A stretch of 64,000 nucleotides of DNA, taken from the NCBI RefSeq assembly GCF_017355955.1, contig NZ_JAFFID010000005.1, forward strand, positions 248,001 to 312,000, read 5' to 3'. A program made the translations under genes and the position numbers. The notes under the pieces are model-generated. The model searched no databases. It saw nothing but the letters and a program-made list of their open reading frames with translations, and was not told the origin of the DNA. This document shows, piece by piece, positions 22,213 through 31,296 of the stretch. This stretch comes from Sabulibacter ruber (lineage in GTDB: Bacteria > Bacteroidota > Bacteroidia > Cytophagales > Hymenobacteraceae). How positions within the stretch are numbered: the stretch's first letter is position 1; each line of letters opens with the position of its first letter.

Positions 22213-24033
22213 TCAACACATAAGCGTGAATACAAAGGTACTGCCCTGACCTACTGTACTTTTCACCCAGATACGACCTCCCTGCGTCTGGATGAACTCA
22301 CGGGAAATAGAAAGCCCCAGACCTGAGCCACCTTTATAAGCTGTTTTTCCTGGAATTTGCACAAAACGCTGGAAAATCCGCTCGTGCTGCTGCGGCTCTA
22401 TGCCCGGACCATGGTCTGTGACACGCACCACAACTTCGTTTTTTTCCGTCTTTGCCGAAACAGTAATCTTATCGTTTTGGGCCGAATACCGGATGGCGTT
22501 GCTCAGGAGGTTCAGCAGCACCCAGGCGGTTTTCTCCACATCGGCTTTCACTGGGGGTAACTGCGGCGGCAGGTCAACTTCTAACCCCAGGTTCTTCTCC
22601 CGCAGCTGGAGCCGGATGGTCTCCGCGGCATACTGCACTATGTCCGCCACATTGGCGGTGGTAATGTTGAGTTGGATGTTCCCGTTCTCCAGGCGGGCCA
22701 CGTCCAGCAGCTCCGTGACCATTTTCTGCAGGCGCTGGTTCTCGGTTTTGATGGTGGAAATGAGTTGTTGCTGCTCCCCGTTCAAGTCCCCGATGCGCTG
22801 GTTCTGCAGCAGCCTTAAAGAGTAGTTGATGGAGGCCAGCGGGGTCTTGAGCTCATGCGAGACAGTGGCCAGAAAGTTGGATTTCACCTGGTCCAGTTTC
22901 TTGAAATCGCTTACGTTGCGCAGGGAGAGAATGTAGCCGGCAAACTCCTGTTGCTCCAGTACCTGGTTGTAAGCCAGCACCTGGAAGACGGCCAACCGGT
23001 AAAAAGCCTCCTCTCCCTGGTCTGTGATGCTCAGGACCCTTTCCGGCGAAGCGGCTTTTCCTGTTTCCATCGCTTTTGCCATCTCCCGGAACAAATCATT
23101 CTGAGCTGCCACTTCACCCGCCAGCGCCCCCTCCAGTTGTTCTGCGGGCATAGCGAGCAACCGACAAGACACGGGATTTGCCAGGATGATGCGCTGGTCT
23201 GCGTCCAGCAGCACAATAGCCTCATCCAGGTTGGTGATGATGGATTGGATGCGGTTCTTTTCGGTCATCAGTTCGGCCAGGGTAGATTTCTCGTATTCGC
23301 GCAGGCGTACCAGCATCCGGTTGAACACCTGAGCCACCGTACTAAACTCGTCGTCGCGTTGGATAGGCAGGGTCTGGGAAAAATTGCGCTGGGCCACAAA
23401 CTCCAGCGAGGCCGTGAGCCGCTGAATGGGTTGGGTCAACGCCTCGGGCACGCTGAAGCAGAACGCCAGCGTAAAAAGCACACTGAACACCAGCAACGCG
23501 ATGGTGTACTGCCATACCTGTTTGGCGGTCTCGCGGGCCTCCAGGTTTTTCTGCAGGAGGGCATCGGTGTTCAGGGAAACCATCTGGCTGATCTGCTCGC
23601 GCAATACCTCATATTTAGGCAGCACCGATACGAAATAGTCATTGGAAGTTGCCCCCGCAGAGGATTCAAGCTGCACCTTCAGTTCCCCGAAGTTCTGCCG
23701 CATAGAAGCCGCCAGTTCGCCTTCCCCGGGCTCAGTGACGTTCTGGCTTTCTTTCTGCAGACTGACTTCCAACTGGTCCAGGTCAGCCCGCAGGGAAGTG
23801 CCGTGCAGTTCTGAATCGGATTGGAGGAAGACCCGTTGCTGCTGATTTACGAGCAGATTGTCCAGTGACCTGGTCATCTGCTGGCCCAACTGCACCGAGT
23901 ACAGGTTATCTTTCAGGATGTTCTGGGCGGCGCGGTCCAACTGGTGCAGGGTGTAGAGGTGGAAGCCACCCAGCCCCAGCAGCAGGGCCAGCACCACCAG
24001 GTACCCCAGCAGAATTTTGGTTTTGAGTTTCAT
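22213..24033 (-). CDS. Histidine kinase of the kdp locus (HAMP-PAS-HisKA-HATPase)
   Basis: A 606-residue membrane kinase: first membrane segment ILLGYLVVLALLLGLGGFHL, a ~150-residue periplasmic helical sensor, second segment near residue 180 (YTIALLVFSVLFTLAFCFSV), HAMP (ALTQPIQRLTASLE), PAS (TNLDEAIVLLDADQRIILAN), then HisKA with FLATVSHELKTPLASI and an ATPase domain with GSGLGLSISREFI. It lies last in the minus-strand order after the KdpD sensor and supplies the kinase that the truncated KdpD lacks. Its partner is probably the NtrC-type regulator at 31733. ATG 24033 is preferred over 24084, since the extra codons read through repeat DNA. Confidence 0.88.
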   Translation of the reverse strand: MKLKTKILLGYLVVLALLLGLGGFHLYTLHQLDRAAQNILKDNLYSVQLGQQMTRSLDNLLVNQQQRVFLQSDSELHGTSLRADLDQLEVSLQKESQNVTEPGEGELAASMRQNFGELKVQLESSAGATSNDYFVSVLPKYEVLREQISQMVSLNTDALLQKNLEARETAKQVWQYTIALLVFSVLFTLAFCFSVPEALTQPIQRLTASLEFVAQRNFSQTLPIQRDDEFSTVAQVFNRMLVRLREYEKSTLAELMTEKNRIQSIITNLDEAIVLLDADQRIILANPVSCRLLAMPAEQLEGALAGEVAAQNDLFREMAKAMETGKAASPERVLSITDQGEEAFYRLAVFQVLAYNQVLEQQEFAGYILSLRNVSDFKKLDQVKSNFLATVSHELKTPLASINYSLRLLQNQRIGDLNGEQQQLISTIKTENQRLQKMVTELLDVARLENGNIQLNITTANVADIVQYAAETIRLQLREKNLGLEVDLPPQLPPVKADVEKTAWVLLNLLSNAIRYSAQNDKITVSAKTEKNEVVVRVTDHGPGIEPQQHERIFQRFVQIPGKTAYKGGSGLGLSISREFIQTQGGRIWVKSTVGQGSTFVFTLMC

Positions 24034-24074
24034 GTGTTCTTGTGTCGCTAAGGAACCAGAGCGGTTTAGGTATC

Positions 24075-24115
24075 CCGTTTTCAACCTTTTATTCGGAAAT
24101 CAGCCCGGAAACGCC
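24075..24115. repeat. Dispersed palindromic repeat copy
   Basis: CCGTTTTCAACCTTTTATTC then GGAAATCAGCCCGGAAACGC, in the KdpD-kinase gene junction. Confidence 0.6.
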
Positions 24116-24142
24116 ATGGCTTCTCGTTCTTTAGGGAATGCC

Positions 24143-25279
24143 CTAATAATTCACCAAGTAAATATCCGTATCGGTGTTGGCCGCGGTAAGGCGCGAAATT
24201 ATTTCACCCGTGATGCTTTTGCGCCACCAGCGTTGCCAGAAGGAGCCGGTGGTGATGCCCAGCGTGACCAACGTGATTTGCCTTTCCTGCACCACCCGCA
24301 ACACTTCCTTGGCCACGTCCTCAGCTTTCACTTTCAGCACCTGCGCGCCAAGCTCGGTGGCTAGTTGCAGGTTGTTGATCAGGTGCCGTTGGGTGGCCAG
24401 GTTGATGTTGAGGCTCGTCTCGCGGGAGGTCTGCACGTACAGCAGATACCATTCGGCGTGGTAGCGGTCGGCCAGGCGGGCGGATTTGCGGATGATTTCC
24501 CGCGCCCCGTTGGCATTGGTGCCGATGCAGGTGAGCAACTTCTCGGTATTCCGGCGGTCTGGGGTGATGTGGGCCGTGTCAATCTGCCGCTCCAATTGAT
24601 TTGCTACTTCGCGCAGTGCCAATTCCCTCAGTTGCAGCAGATGGTCTTTCCGGAAGAAGTTTCTTAGCGCGGCTTCCACCTTGGCGGGTTCGTAGATCTT
24701 ACCAGCCTGCAGACGCTCCAGCAGCTCGGGAATGGTCAGGTCGATGTTCACCACTTCATCGGCCAGGCGAAGCACGCTGTCGGGTACGCGCTCGGACACT
24801 TCCACGCCCGTGATTTTCTCCACCTGTTGATTCAGGATTTCCAGGTGCTGAATGTTCACGGCACTGATCACGTGAATGCCTGCCTCCAGCAACTGCACTA
24901 CATCCTGCCAGCGTTTCTCGTGGGCCGAGCCCGGCACGTTGGTATGGGCCAGCTCGTCTATCACCACTATCTCAGGCCGGCGTTGCAGGATGGCGGGCAC
25001 GTCCATCTCCTCCAGGGCACGACCCTTGTAGAAAACGGCTTTGCGCGGAATGACCGGCAGCCCTTCCAACTGCTGCACCGTCTCTTTGCGGTTGTGCGTC
25101 TCCACGTAGCCCACTACCACATCCACGCCTTGCGCCAAAAGGGCGTGCGCCTCCTGCAGTATGCGGTACGTCTTGCCCACGCCCGCCGCCAGCCCAATGT
25201 ACACCTTGAACTTGCCGCGCCGGGCATGCCGGATCAATTCCAGGAAACTCTCCTCCGCGGCGCTTCCGCCTGAAACCAT
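24143..25279 (-). CDS. kdpD: KdpD N-terminal sensor protein without kinase domain
   Basis: A 378-residue protein matching only the cytoplasmic N-terminal half of KdpD. The KdpD domain has Walker A GLAAGVGKTYRIL (about residues 29-41) and VVIDELAHTNVPGS as Walker B-like part; a universal-stress-protein domain follows (LLTCIGTNANGAREIIRKSA; VTLGITTGSFWQRWW). The four membrane helices and the histidine kinase of E. coli KdpD are absent, and no frameshifted remainder is visible. It likely senses nucleotide or K+ status and passes it to the separate kinase next door. The symbol is used for the N-terminal part only. Confidence 0.88.
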   Translation of the reverse strand: MVSGGSAAEESFLELIRHARRGKFKVYIGLAAGVGKTYRILQEAHALLAQGVDVVVGYVETHNRKETVQQLEGLPVIPRKAVFYKGRALEEMDVPAILQRRPEIVVIDELAHTNVPGSAHEKRWQDVVQLLEAGIHVISAVNIQHLEILNQQVEKITGVEVSERVPDSVLRLADEVVNIDLTIPELLERLQAGKIYEPAKVEAALRNFFRKDHLLQLRELALREVANQLERQIDTAHITPDRRNTEKLLTCIGTNANGAREIIRKSARLADRYHAEWYLLYVQTSRETSLNINLATQRHLINNLQLATELGAQVLKVKAEDVAKEVLRVVQERQITLVTLGITTGSFWQRWWRKSITGEIISRLTAANTDTDIYLVNY

Positions 25280-25297
25280 AAGCGTATTGGGTAAAGG

Positions 25298-26437
25298 TTA
25301 AAAAGCAAAAGACAAAGAAGTGGTCAAAGCCGTGTTCTTGTCAGTGGGGTTGCCGTTTTCCTTGGTGAAGATGTCGTCTTTAGAATCCAGCAAACGGGCC
25401 TCCACGCGCCAGAGCACCTGCTGGGTGGGCGCGAAATCCAGGTTCAGGGAGTAGCCTGCCGTCTGAAAACCGTTATCGGTTTCGGTCCCGATGATCACGC
25501 CATGCCGGTCATGGTAGTACTCGCCGCGGGCTGCTACGCCCAGTTGCGGTAGTACCTGGTATTTTACGGCTAGTGTTGGGTTCCACCAGCGGTTGTAGCC
25601 GTCTTCATCTCCTGCTTTTTCCTCCAGCCCGTAGTCAAAGGCGGCAATGAGGCTCCACTTATCCGAAGGCGAGACCGAGGTGTAGAAGTTGTGGAAGTAT
25701 CGCCGCTGTTTGACCTTGTCAGGCTTCTCGTTCCCGAAGAACGTGCTGGAGTTGAGCACTACGTTGCTGGACGGTTTAAACGTGATCTGCGTACCCAGCG
25801 CCTTATTCTGGTTTCCCTCGGCTTCGCGGATGTTCTGCCAGCCATTGAGCACCAACCCCGTGAGCGTCCATTTCTCCGAGACTTCAAATGTTACCTTCGC
25901 GCCCGCTTCATAATAGGGTGTGTTCTCGGCGCTGAGGGAACGGGTGAGCGTCAGATTATCGCGAGAGATAGCCGATTCAGCGCCAATGTGGGAAGGGAAA
26001 ATACCCGCGTCCAGCCACACCCTGGGCAGCAACTGCACGCCCACGTTGGCCTCAAACACGTGCCGCAGCAACTCCTGCTCGGCGGCCAGGTTGTACTGGG
26101 CGTAGGTGCCCGCCATCAGCCCCAAATTCCCGCGCACTTTATCCTGGGCGTAGTTTACCCGCAGCAACGCCAGGTTCACGTTGAACTCGTTGTGTCGGTT
26201 GTGGTTGTACAGAAAGCCCGGCCGGTGATGGTCTTCCGGTTGATGGAAGTCATAGGCATAGTACACATCCACAAAGCCGCTCAGTTGCCAGGCCCTGGCA
26301 GGCGCTTCTTCCGGCGTTATCGAGGCGGCAGTAGAAGTGGTATCAGAAACGGTTTGCGCCTGGGTAGGAACGGCTAAGCATAGACAAAGGACAATGGAAA
26401 AAGAGAACCTGGTTCTCATGGGCGTTGTAACTTTCAT
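25298..26437 (-). CDS. Outer-membrane porin, beta-barrel porin-2 (OmpL-like) type
   Basis: A 379-residue protein with a signal peptide (FSFSIVLCLCLAVPTQAQ) and then alternating beta-strand segments (WQLSGFVDVYYAYDFHQPED at the start of the barrel; final strand TALTTSLSFAF ending in Phe as barrel proteins do). It resembles the Bbp2 putative porin family that recurs in Bacteroidota transport loci. Here it stands between kdpC and the KdpD sensor and may help K+ pass the outer membrane, which is an inference from position. Either ATG 26437 or 26419 could be the start. Confidence 0.8.
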   Translation of the reverse strand: MKVTTPMRTRFSFSIVLCLCLAVPTQAQTVSDTTSTAASITPEEAPARAWQLSGFVDVYYAYDFHQPEDHHRPGFLYNHNRHNEFNVNLALLRVNYAQDKVRGNLGLMAGTYAQYNLAAEQELLRHVFEANVGVQLLPRVWLDAGIFPSHIGAESAISRDNLTLTRSLSAENTPYYEAGAKVTFEVSEKWTLTGLVLNGWQNIREAEGNQNKALGTQITFKPSSNVVLNSSTFFGNEKPDKVKQRRYFHNFYTSVSPSDKWSLIAAFDYGLEEKAGDEDGYNRWWNPTLAVKYQVLPQLGVAARGEYYHDRHGVIIGTETDNGFQTAGYSLNLDFAPTQQVLWRVEARLLDSKDDIFTKENGNPTDKNTALTTSLSFAF

Positions 26438-26487
26438 GGGGATAGGAAGAGGCTGTGCCTCTGTTATACGTGTGTTGAAGTTTATTC

Positions 26488-26697
26488 TTTGAAAGGAGGG
26501 TAGGGGAGTAAACTCATGTTGAGTTACCGTTCTGAGACTCTTCTTGAGTAGTCAATCACATTAAGCCCTGTTATGGCGCGGAAGTTACTTCCGTGACTTG
26601 TGAAGACGGTTCAGAAAGTCACGGAAGTAACTTCCGCGCCATAGAAACAGAAATCTTATCCTCCGCAAGAGTCATCATCCCCCTACCCCCTTCAAAG
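26488..26697. repeat. MITE-like element with nested inverted repeats
   Basis: An outer pair (TTTGAAAGGAGGGTAGGGGA at 26489 and its diverged inverse CCCCCTACCCCCTTCAAAG near 26679) encloses a perfect 28-bp inner inverted repeat, 26572-26599 and 26616-26643, containing GGCGCGGAAGTTACTTCCG. The inner arms are separated by 16 bases. It lies in the 344-bp kdpC-porin gap. Confidence 0.75.
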
Positions 26698-26725
26698 GGG
26701 GACGGAAGGTGTGAAGCTGTACTTT

Positions 26726-26766
26726 CCGTTTAGCGGCTGCTTTTTTGAAAAAAGGCCAAAAGCTCA
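26726..26766. repeat. Dispersed palindromic repeat copy
   Basis: CCGTTTAGCGGCTGCTTTTT then TGAAAAAAGGCCAAAAGC, just after the kdpC stop. Confidence 0.55.
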
Positions 26767-26781
26767 AAGGACTTTTAAGCT

Positions 26782-27345
26782 TTATTTCAGCGCGTCTAGG
26801 GCTAGGTTGAGTTGTAGTACGTTCACTTTCTCGGGGCCTAAAATGCCTAAGAGCGGCGCTTCTACCTGTTGCTCAACAAGGGCGCGGACTCTCTGCTCGG
26901 GTAGGTTTCTGGCTTGGGCGACGCGGGCTACTTGGAGGTAAGCGGCCTGGGGCGAAAGGTGCGGGTCCAGGCCGGAGCCGGAGGCGGTTACCAGTTCCGC
27001 AGTGATTTGGTCACGTTGCACGGTGGGGTTGTGGGCCAGAAACGTGTCGATGCGGGCTTGCACGGTGGCCAGGTAATCGGGGTTAGAGGGGCCTTTGTTG
27101 GAACCCGCGGAACCGGCCGCGTTGTAGTTTACCGCCGAGGGTCTTCCCTGGAAATACCTGTCCTGGGTGAAGGCTTGCCCCACGTTGGCGAAGCCTACCA
27201 CTTTGCCGTTGCGCGAAACGGTTTCCCCACCTCCGCCGCCCGGCGAAAGTTTACCGATGCCCGCCACCAGCGCGGGGTACACGCCTGCCAGCAACACCAG
27301 CAGCACCAAGGTCAATTTAATAGAGGCGGTTAAATACGTTTTCAT
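26782..27345 (-). CDS. kdpC: Potassium-transporting ATPase subunit KdpC
   Basis: A 187-residue KdpC, a single-pass membrane subunit that joins KdpA and KdpB and raises ATP affinity. The membrane segment is LTLVLLVLLAGVYPALVAGI near the N-terminus. Conserved stretches include FQGRPSAVNYNAAGSAGSNK, GPSNPDYL, LVTASGSGLDPHLSPQAAYL and GPEKVNVLQLNLALD at the C-terminus. It follows kdpB after 23 bases in a minus-strand operon. Confidence 0.95.
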   Translation of the reverse strand: MKTYLTASIKLTLVLLVLLAGVYPALVAGIGKLSPGGGGGETVSRNGKVVGFANVGQAFTQDRYFQGRPSAVNYNAAGSAGSNKGPSNPDYLATVQARIDTFLAHNPTVQRDQITAELVTASGSGLDPHLSPQAAYLQVARVAQARNLPEQRVRALVEQQVEAPLLGILGPEKVNVLQLNLALDALK

Positions 27346-27352
27346 GTGATTA

Positions 27353-27390
27353 CGTTTTTGAGCTGTTTTTAGAAAAAGAGGCCTAAAACG
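27353..27390. repeat. Dispersed palindromic repeat that encodes the kdpB C-terminus
   Basis: CGTTTTTGAGCTGTTTTTAG then AAAAAGAGGCCTAAAACG. The kdpB stop codon (27369-27371) and its last six codons (VLGLFF) lie inside the repeat. Confidence 0.7.
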
Positions 27391-29426
27391 GCGTCTATGA
27401 GTTTAATGCCAATGAACGGGGCCACCACGCCGCCCACGCCGTAAAGCAGCAGGTTCCGGCGCAACAACGCACTTGCCCCGATGGGCTTGTAAGCTACGCC
27501 GCGCAAGGCCAATGGAATGAGCGCCGGAATGATGATGGCGTTGAAAATGACTGCACTCAGAATGGCGCTCTCGGGGCTGTTGAGGCTCATGATGTTGAGG
27601 CCCTGCAATGCGGGAATGGCCACAATGAAGAGGGCGGGCACAATGGCGAAGTACTTGGCCACGTCGTTGGCGATGGAGAACGTGGTGAGCGTGCCGCGGG
27701 TGATGAGCAGTTGTTTGCCAATCTCCACAATCTCAATGAGCTTGGTGGGGTCGTTGTCCAGGTCCACCATGTTGCCCGCCTCTTTGGCCGCCTGGGTACC
27801 CGAGTTCATGGCCACCCCCACATCGGCCTGGGCAAGGGCGGGCGCGTCATTGGTGCCGTCGCCCATCATGGCTACCAGCTTGCCCGCCGCCTGTTCTTTC
27901 TTAATGTAATTGAGCTTGTCTTCGGGCGAGGCCTCGGCGATAAAATCATCTACGCCCGCTTTCTCAGCGATGAATTTGGCGGTGAGTGGGTTATCTCCGG
28001 TCACCATCACGGTTTTCACGCCCATCTTCCGGAGGCGCTCAAAACGCTCCTGAATGCCGGGTTTGATGATGTCTTCCAGCTGAATCACGCCCTGCACTTT
28101 CTCGTTCTCGGTGACCACCAGCGGCGTGCCTCCGTTGGCGGCAATCTCGTTCACTTTCTCGGCCACGGCCTTAGGATAGGTGTTGCCCGCGTTTTCGGTG
28201 AGGCGGCGCATGGAGTCAGAAGCGCCTTTCCGGATGCGTAGGCCGTTGGGCAAATCCAGACCGCTGGAACGGGTTTCGGCGGAGAACTTGATGAACTGCA
28301 CCTGCCTCAGATCGGGCATGAGCACTTCCACGCGCTGTTGCTGGGCCAGCTCCAGAATGGATTTCCCCTCGGGCGTATCATCAGCAATGGAACTGAGCAC
28401 GGCTTTGGACACGAACTCCCGCTCCTCCACGCCGGGCGCGGGCCAGAATTTGGTAGCCTTGCGGTTCCCGATGGTGATGGTGCCCGTTTTGTCCAGCAGG
28501 AGCGTGTCAATATCACCCGCAGTTTCCACGGCCTTGCCCGATTTCGTAATCACGTTCGCCCGCAGGGCCCGGTCCATGCCCGCAATCCCAATCGCCGACA
28601 GCAAGCCCCCGATGGTGGTGGGAATCAAGCACACGAACAGGGCAATGAGCGAGGCGATGGTGATGGGCGTGTTGGCGTACTCCGCGAAGGGTTGCAAGGT
28701 CACGCACACAATGATGAATACCAGCGTGAAGCCCGCCAGCAGAATAGTAAGCGCAATCTCGTTGGGGGTTTTCTGACGGCTTGCACCTTCCACCAGGGCA
28801 ATCATCTTGTCCAGGAACGACTCGCCGGGGGCGGTGGTCACGCGCACCACAATGCGGTCTGAGAGCACCTTGGTGCCGCCCGTCACCGACGATTTATCGC
28901 TGCCCGCTTCTCTGATCACGGGAGCAGATTCACCCGTGATGGCTGATTCATCAATGGAGGCCAGGCCTTCCATGATTTCGCCGTCGGTAGGAATAATATC
29001 GCCGGGTTCGGCCAGGAAAATGTCGCCTTTCTGGAGCGCGGCTGAACTGACGGTTTCGATTACTTCAGACTGGTTTCCGCCTCTTTTGGTGAGTTTTTTG
29101 GCGGGCGTGTCCTGACGCGTTTTCCGCAGTGATTCGGCTTGGGCCTTGCCCCGCGCCTCGGCAATGGCCTCGGCGAAGTTGGCGAACAAGAGCGTGAGCA
29201 GCAGAATGAGAAACACCAGGAAGTTGTAGCCCAGGCTTCCCTGGTTCTGGCTGCCCAGGGCCACGCCCACCGTCACCAGCAGCATGATTACGGTGCCAAT
29301 CTCCACAGTGAACATCACGGGGTTCTTTATGAGGTAGCGGGGATTGAGTTTAATCACCGACTGCTTGAGCGCCTCGCGTACAAGCGGACCTTCCAGCAGC
29401 CCCATTTGTCTTTTTTGCACAGACAT
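27369..29426 (-). CDS. kdpB: Potassium-transporting P-type ATPase subunit KdpB
   Basis: A 685-residue catalytic subunit that hydrolyses ATP to drive K+ import through KdpA. The phosphorylation motif DKTGTIT begins at Asp312; TGES (ending at Ser167) marks the actuator domain; MVTGDNPLTAKFIAEKAG and MMGDGTNDAPALAQADVG are the other P-type signatures. Membrane helices lie at both ends. Length is normal for KdpB. The C-terminus ends within a dispersed repeat. Confidence 0.98.
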   Translation of the reverse strand: MSVQKRQMGLLEGPLVREALKQSVIKLNPRYLIKNPVMFTVEIGTVIMLLVTVGVALGSQNQGSLGYNFLVFLILLLTLLFANFAEAIAEARGKAQAESLRKTRQDTPAKKLTKRGGNQSEVIETVSSAALQKGDIFLAEPGDIIPTDGEIMEGLASIDESAITGESAPVIREAGSDKSSVTGGTKVLSDRIVVRVTTAPGESFLDKMIALVEGASRQKTPNEIALTILLAGFTLVFIIVCVTLQPFAEYANTPITIASLIALFVCLIPTTIGGLLSAIGIAGMDRALRANVITKSGKAVETAGDIDTLLLDKTGTITIGNRKATKFWPAPGVEEREFVSKAVLSSIADDTPEGKSILELAQQQRVEVLMPDLRQVQFIKFSAETRSSGLDLPNGLRIRKGASDSMRRLTENAGNTYPKAVAEKVNEIAANGGTPLVVTENEKVQGVIQLEDIIKPGIQERFERLRKMGVKTVMVTGDNPLTAKFIAEKAGVDDFIAEASPEDKLNYIKKEQAAGKLVAMMGDGTNDAPALAQADVGVAMNSGTQAAKEAGNMVDLDNDPTKLIEIVEIGKQLLITRGTLTTFSIANDVAKYFAIVPALFIVAIPALQGLNIMSLNSPESAILSAVIFNAIIIPALIPLALRGVAYKPIGASALLRRNLLLYGVGGVVAPFIGIKLIDAVLGLFF

Positions 29427-29472
29427 GTTTTCTAGGATTGAATAAGTGAAGAGGATGCCCGCCCGGGAGTTT

Positions 29473-29512
29473 GCGTTTTTGGCCTGTTTTGGGAAAAAGA
29501 GCCGCTAAACGC
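29473..29512. repeat. Dispersed palindromic repeat, near-consensus copy
   Basis: GCGTTTTTGGCCTGTTTTGG then GAAAAAGAGCCGCTAAACGC, with outer arms GCGTTT(A/T)/(T)AAACGC, between kdpA and kdpB. Confidence 0.75.
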
Positions 29513-29537
29513 AAACCTCCGCCGGGGCACACTAGAG

Positions 29538-31256
29538 TTATTGGTAAATGGTGAAATATTCGGCCAGCGTCCCCAGCACCAGGGCGGGGAAGAACGCCAG
29601 CGCAGCGATGATGAGAATAACGGCCAGCGTCATGAACCCGAAGGTGGCGGTATCGGTGCGCAGCGTACCCGCCGATTCCGGCACGTAGCGTTTGCGCGCC
29701 AGCAGACCCGCAATGGCCACCGGCCCGATGATGGGCAGAAAGCGCCCCAGCAGCAGCACAAAGCCCGTGCTCACGTTCCAGAACACGTTGTTATCGCCCA
29801 GCCCTTCAAACCCGGAGCCGTTGTTGGCCGCCGAAGACGTGAATTCATACAGCATCTCGGAGAAGCCGTGGAAACCCGGGTTGTTGAGCCAGGCCGAAGG
29901 TTTGACGGTCCAATCGGCATCGGGGTAACTGGTGAGCGTGAAGCAGGCCAGCGCGGTGCCCGCCAGAATGAGCAGCGGGTGCAGCAGCGCAATAATGGTG
30001 GCTATTTTCATTTCGCGGGCCTCCACTTTCTTGCCCAGGAATTCGGGCGTACGCCCCACCATCAAACCCGAGATGAACACCGCAATGATGAGGAAGATGA
30101 AGTAGTTGAGAATGCCCACGCCGCAGCCGCCGTAGAAACAGTTAATGAACATGCCCAGCAGTTGCATAGTCCCGCTCAGCGGCATGGTGCTGTCATGCAT
30201 GGCGTTCACTGAGCCCGTGGAGATGATGGTAGTCACCGTACTCCAGTACGCCGAGATGGCCGGCCCGAACCGCACTTCCTTGCCTTCCATGGCGCCCGTG
30301 GGTTGCAACAGGTGCAGCTGGGCCAGGGTGGGACTGCCGCCCGTTTCGCTCAACAGCATGGGCACCAGCAGCAACAGCATGCCCACCGTCATGACCCCGA
30401 AGATGGTCCAGGCCAGTTTCTTGCGCCGGATGTACACGCCAAAGGCGATGACCATGGCGATGGGGATGAGCACCTGCGCCACCAGTTCGGTCATGTTAGT
30501 GAGGTAATTGGGGTTCTCCAGCGGGTGCGCCGAGTTCACCCCGAACCAGCCGCCGCCGTTGGTACCCAAATGCTTGATGGCAATCATGCCCGCCGCCGGA
30601 CCTCTGGACACCTGCACCGAGTCGCCTTGCAGCGTCACGATATCGGCTTTGCCGTCAAAACTGGTGGGTGTGCCGTTGAAGGCCAGAATAGCGGCAATAA
30701 CCAAACAGAGGGGCAGCAGAATGCGGGTGCAGCTCAAAACCAGGTACCGGAAGAAGTTGCCCAGTTTCTCTGAGCTTTTCTCTTTGAAGGCGTTAAACAG
30801 CACCACCACAGCCGCCATCCCCGTCGCCGCCGACACAAATTGCAGAAACGTAATCACGGTGAGCTGGGAAAAGTACGTGAGGCCCGATTCGCCGGAATAG
30901 TGCTGTAAATTACAGTTCACCAGAAAGGAAATGGCGGTGTTAAACGCTAAATCTGGGCTCATGGACGGGTTGCCATCAGGATTCAGCGGCAGGTTGCCCT
31001 GGGTGAGCAGCAAGACCATGGCCAGCACAAACCACACCAGGTTGATGGTAAGCAAGGCCAGCAGGTGCTGTTTCCAGTTCATTTCTCGGGTGGGGTCAAT
31101 GCCCGAGGCGCGGTAGAGCAGGCGCTCCAGCGGCGCCAGAAAGTCCAGCAGGGTTTTCTGGCCCTGGTACACGCGGGCAATATATTTCCCCAGCGGAATG
31201 GCCAGCGCCAGGGTGAGCAGGTACGTCACCAGGACGCCTAGTAGTTCAGTTGACAT
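29538..31256 (-). CDS. kdpA: Potassium-transporting ATPase subunit KdpA
   Basis: A 572-residue K+ channel-like subunit with about ten membrane helices. Selectivity-filter-type loops are visible: NTAISFLVNCNLQHYSGESG, LGTNGGGWFGVNSAHPLENP and TSSAANNGSGFEGLGDN. N-terminal LGVLVTYLLTLALAIPLGKY and the GREMNWKQ-like segment (DPTREMNWKQHLLAL) are family features. Stop and kdpB start are 111 bases apart, the gap holding a repeat copy. Confidence 0.98.
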   Translation of the reverse strand: MSTELLGVLVTYLLTLALAIPLGKYIARVYQGQKTLLDFLAPLERLLYRASGIDPTREMNWKQHLLALLTINLVWFVLAMVLLLTQGNLPLNPDGNPSMSPDLAFNTAISFLVNCNLQHYSGESGLTYFSQLTVITFLQFVSAATGMAAVVVLFNAFKEKSSEKLGNFFRYLVLSCTRILLPLCLVIAAILAFNGTPTSFDGKADIVTLQGDSVQVSRGPAAGMIAIKHLGTNGGGWFGVNSAHPLENPNYLTNMTELVAQVLIPIAMVIAFGVYIRRKKLAWTIFGVMTVGMLLLLVPMLLSETGGSPTLAQLHLLQPTGAMEGKEVRFGPAISAYWSTVTTIISTGSVNAMHDSTMPLSGTMQLLGMFINCFYGGCGVGILNYFIFLIIAVFISGLMVGRTPEFLGKKVEAREMKIATIIALLHPLLILAGTALACFTLTSYPDADWTVKPSAWLNNPGFHGFSEMLYEFTSSAANNGSGFEGLGDNNVFWNVSTGFVLLLGRFLPIIGPVAIAGLLARKRYVPESAGTLRTDTATFGFMTLAVILIIAALAFFPALVLGTLAEYFTIYQ

Positions 31257-31296
31257 TCTAACTTGTCTATTTTACAGTAGATTAAAGGAAAAGGCC

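Noticed and set aside
22855..23814. 319-codon open frame on the plus strand
   Set aside because: It lies fully inside the kdp histidine kinase on the opposite strand, whose domains are clear; a shadow frame from GC-rich codon use.
29541..30212. 223-codon plus-strand frame inside kdpA
   Set aside because: Antisense to conserved KdpA sequence; His/Gln/Arg-rich composition typical of shadow frames.
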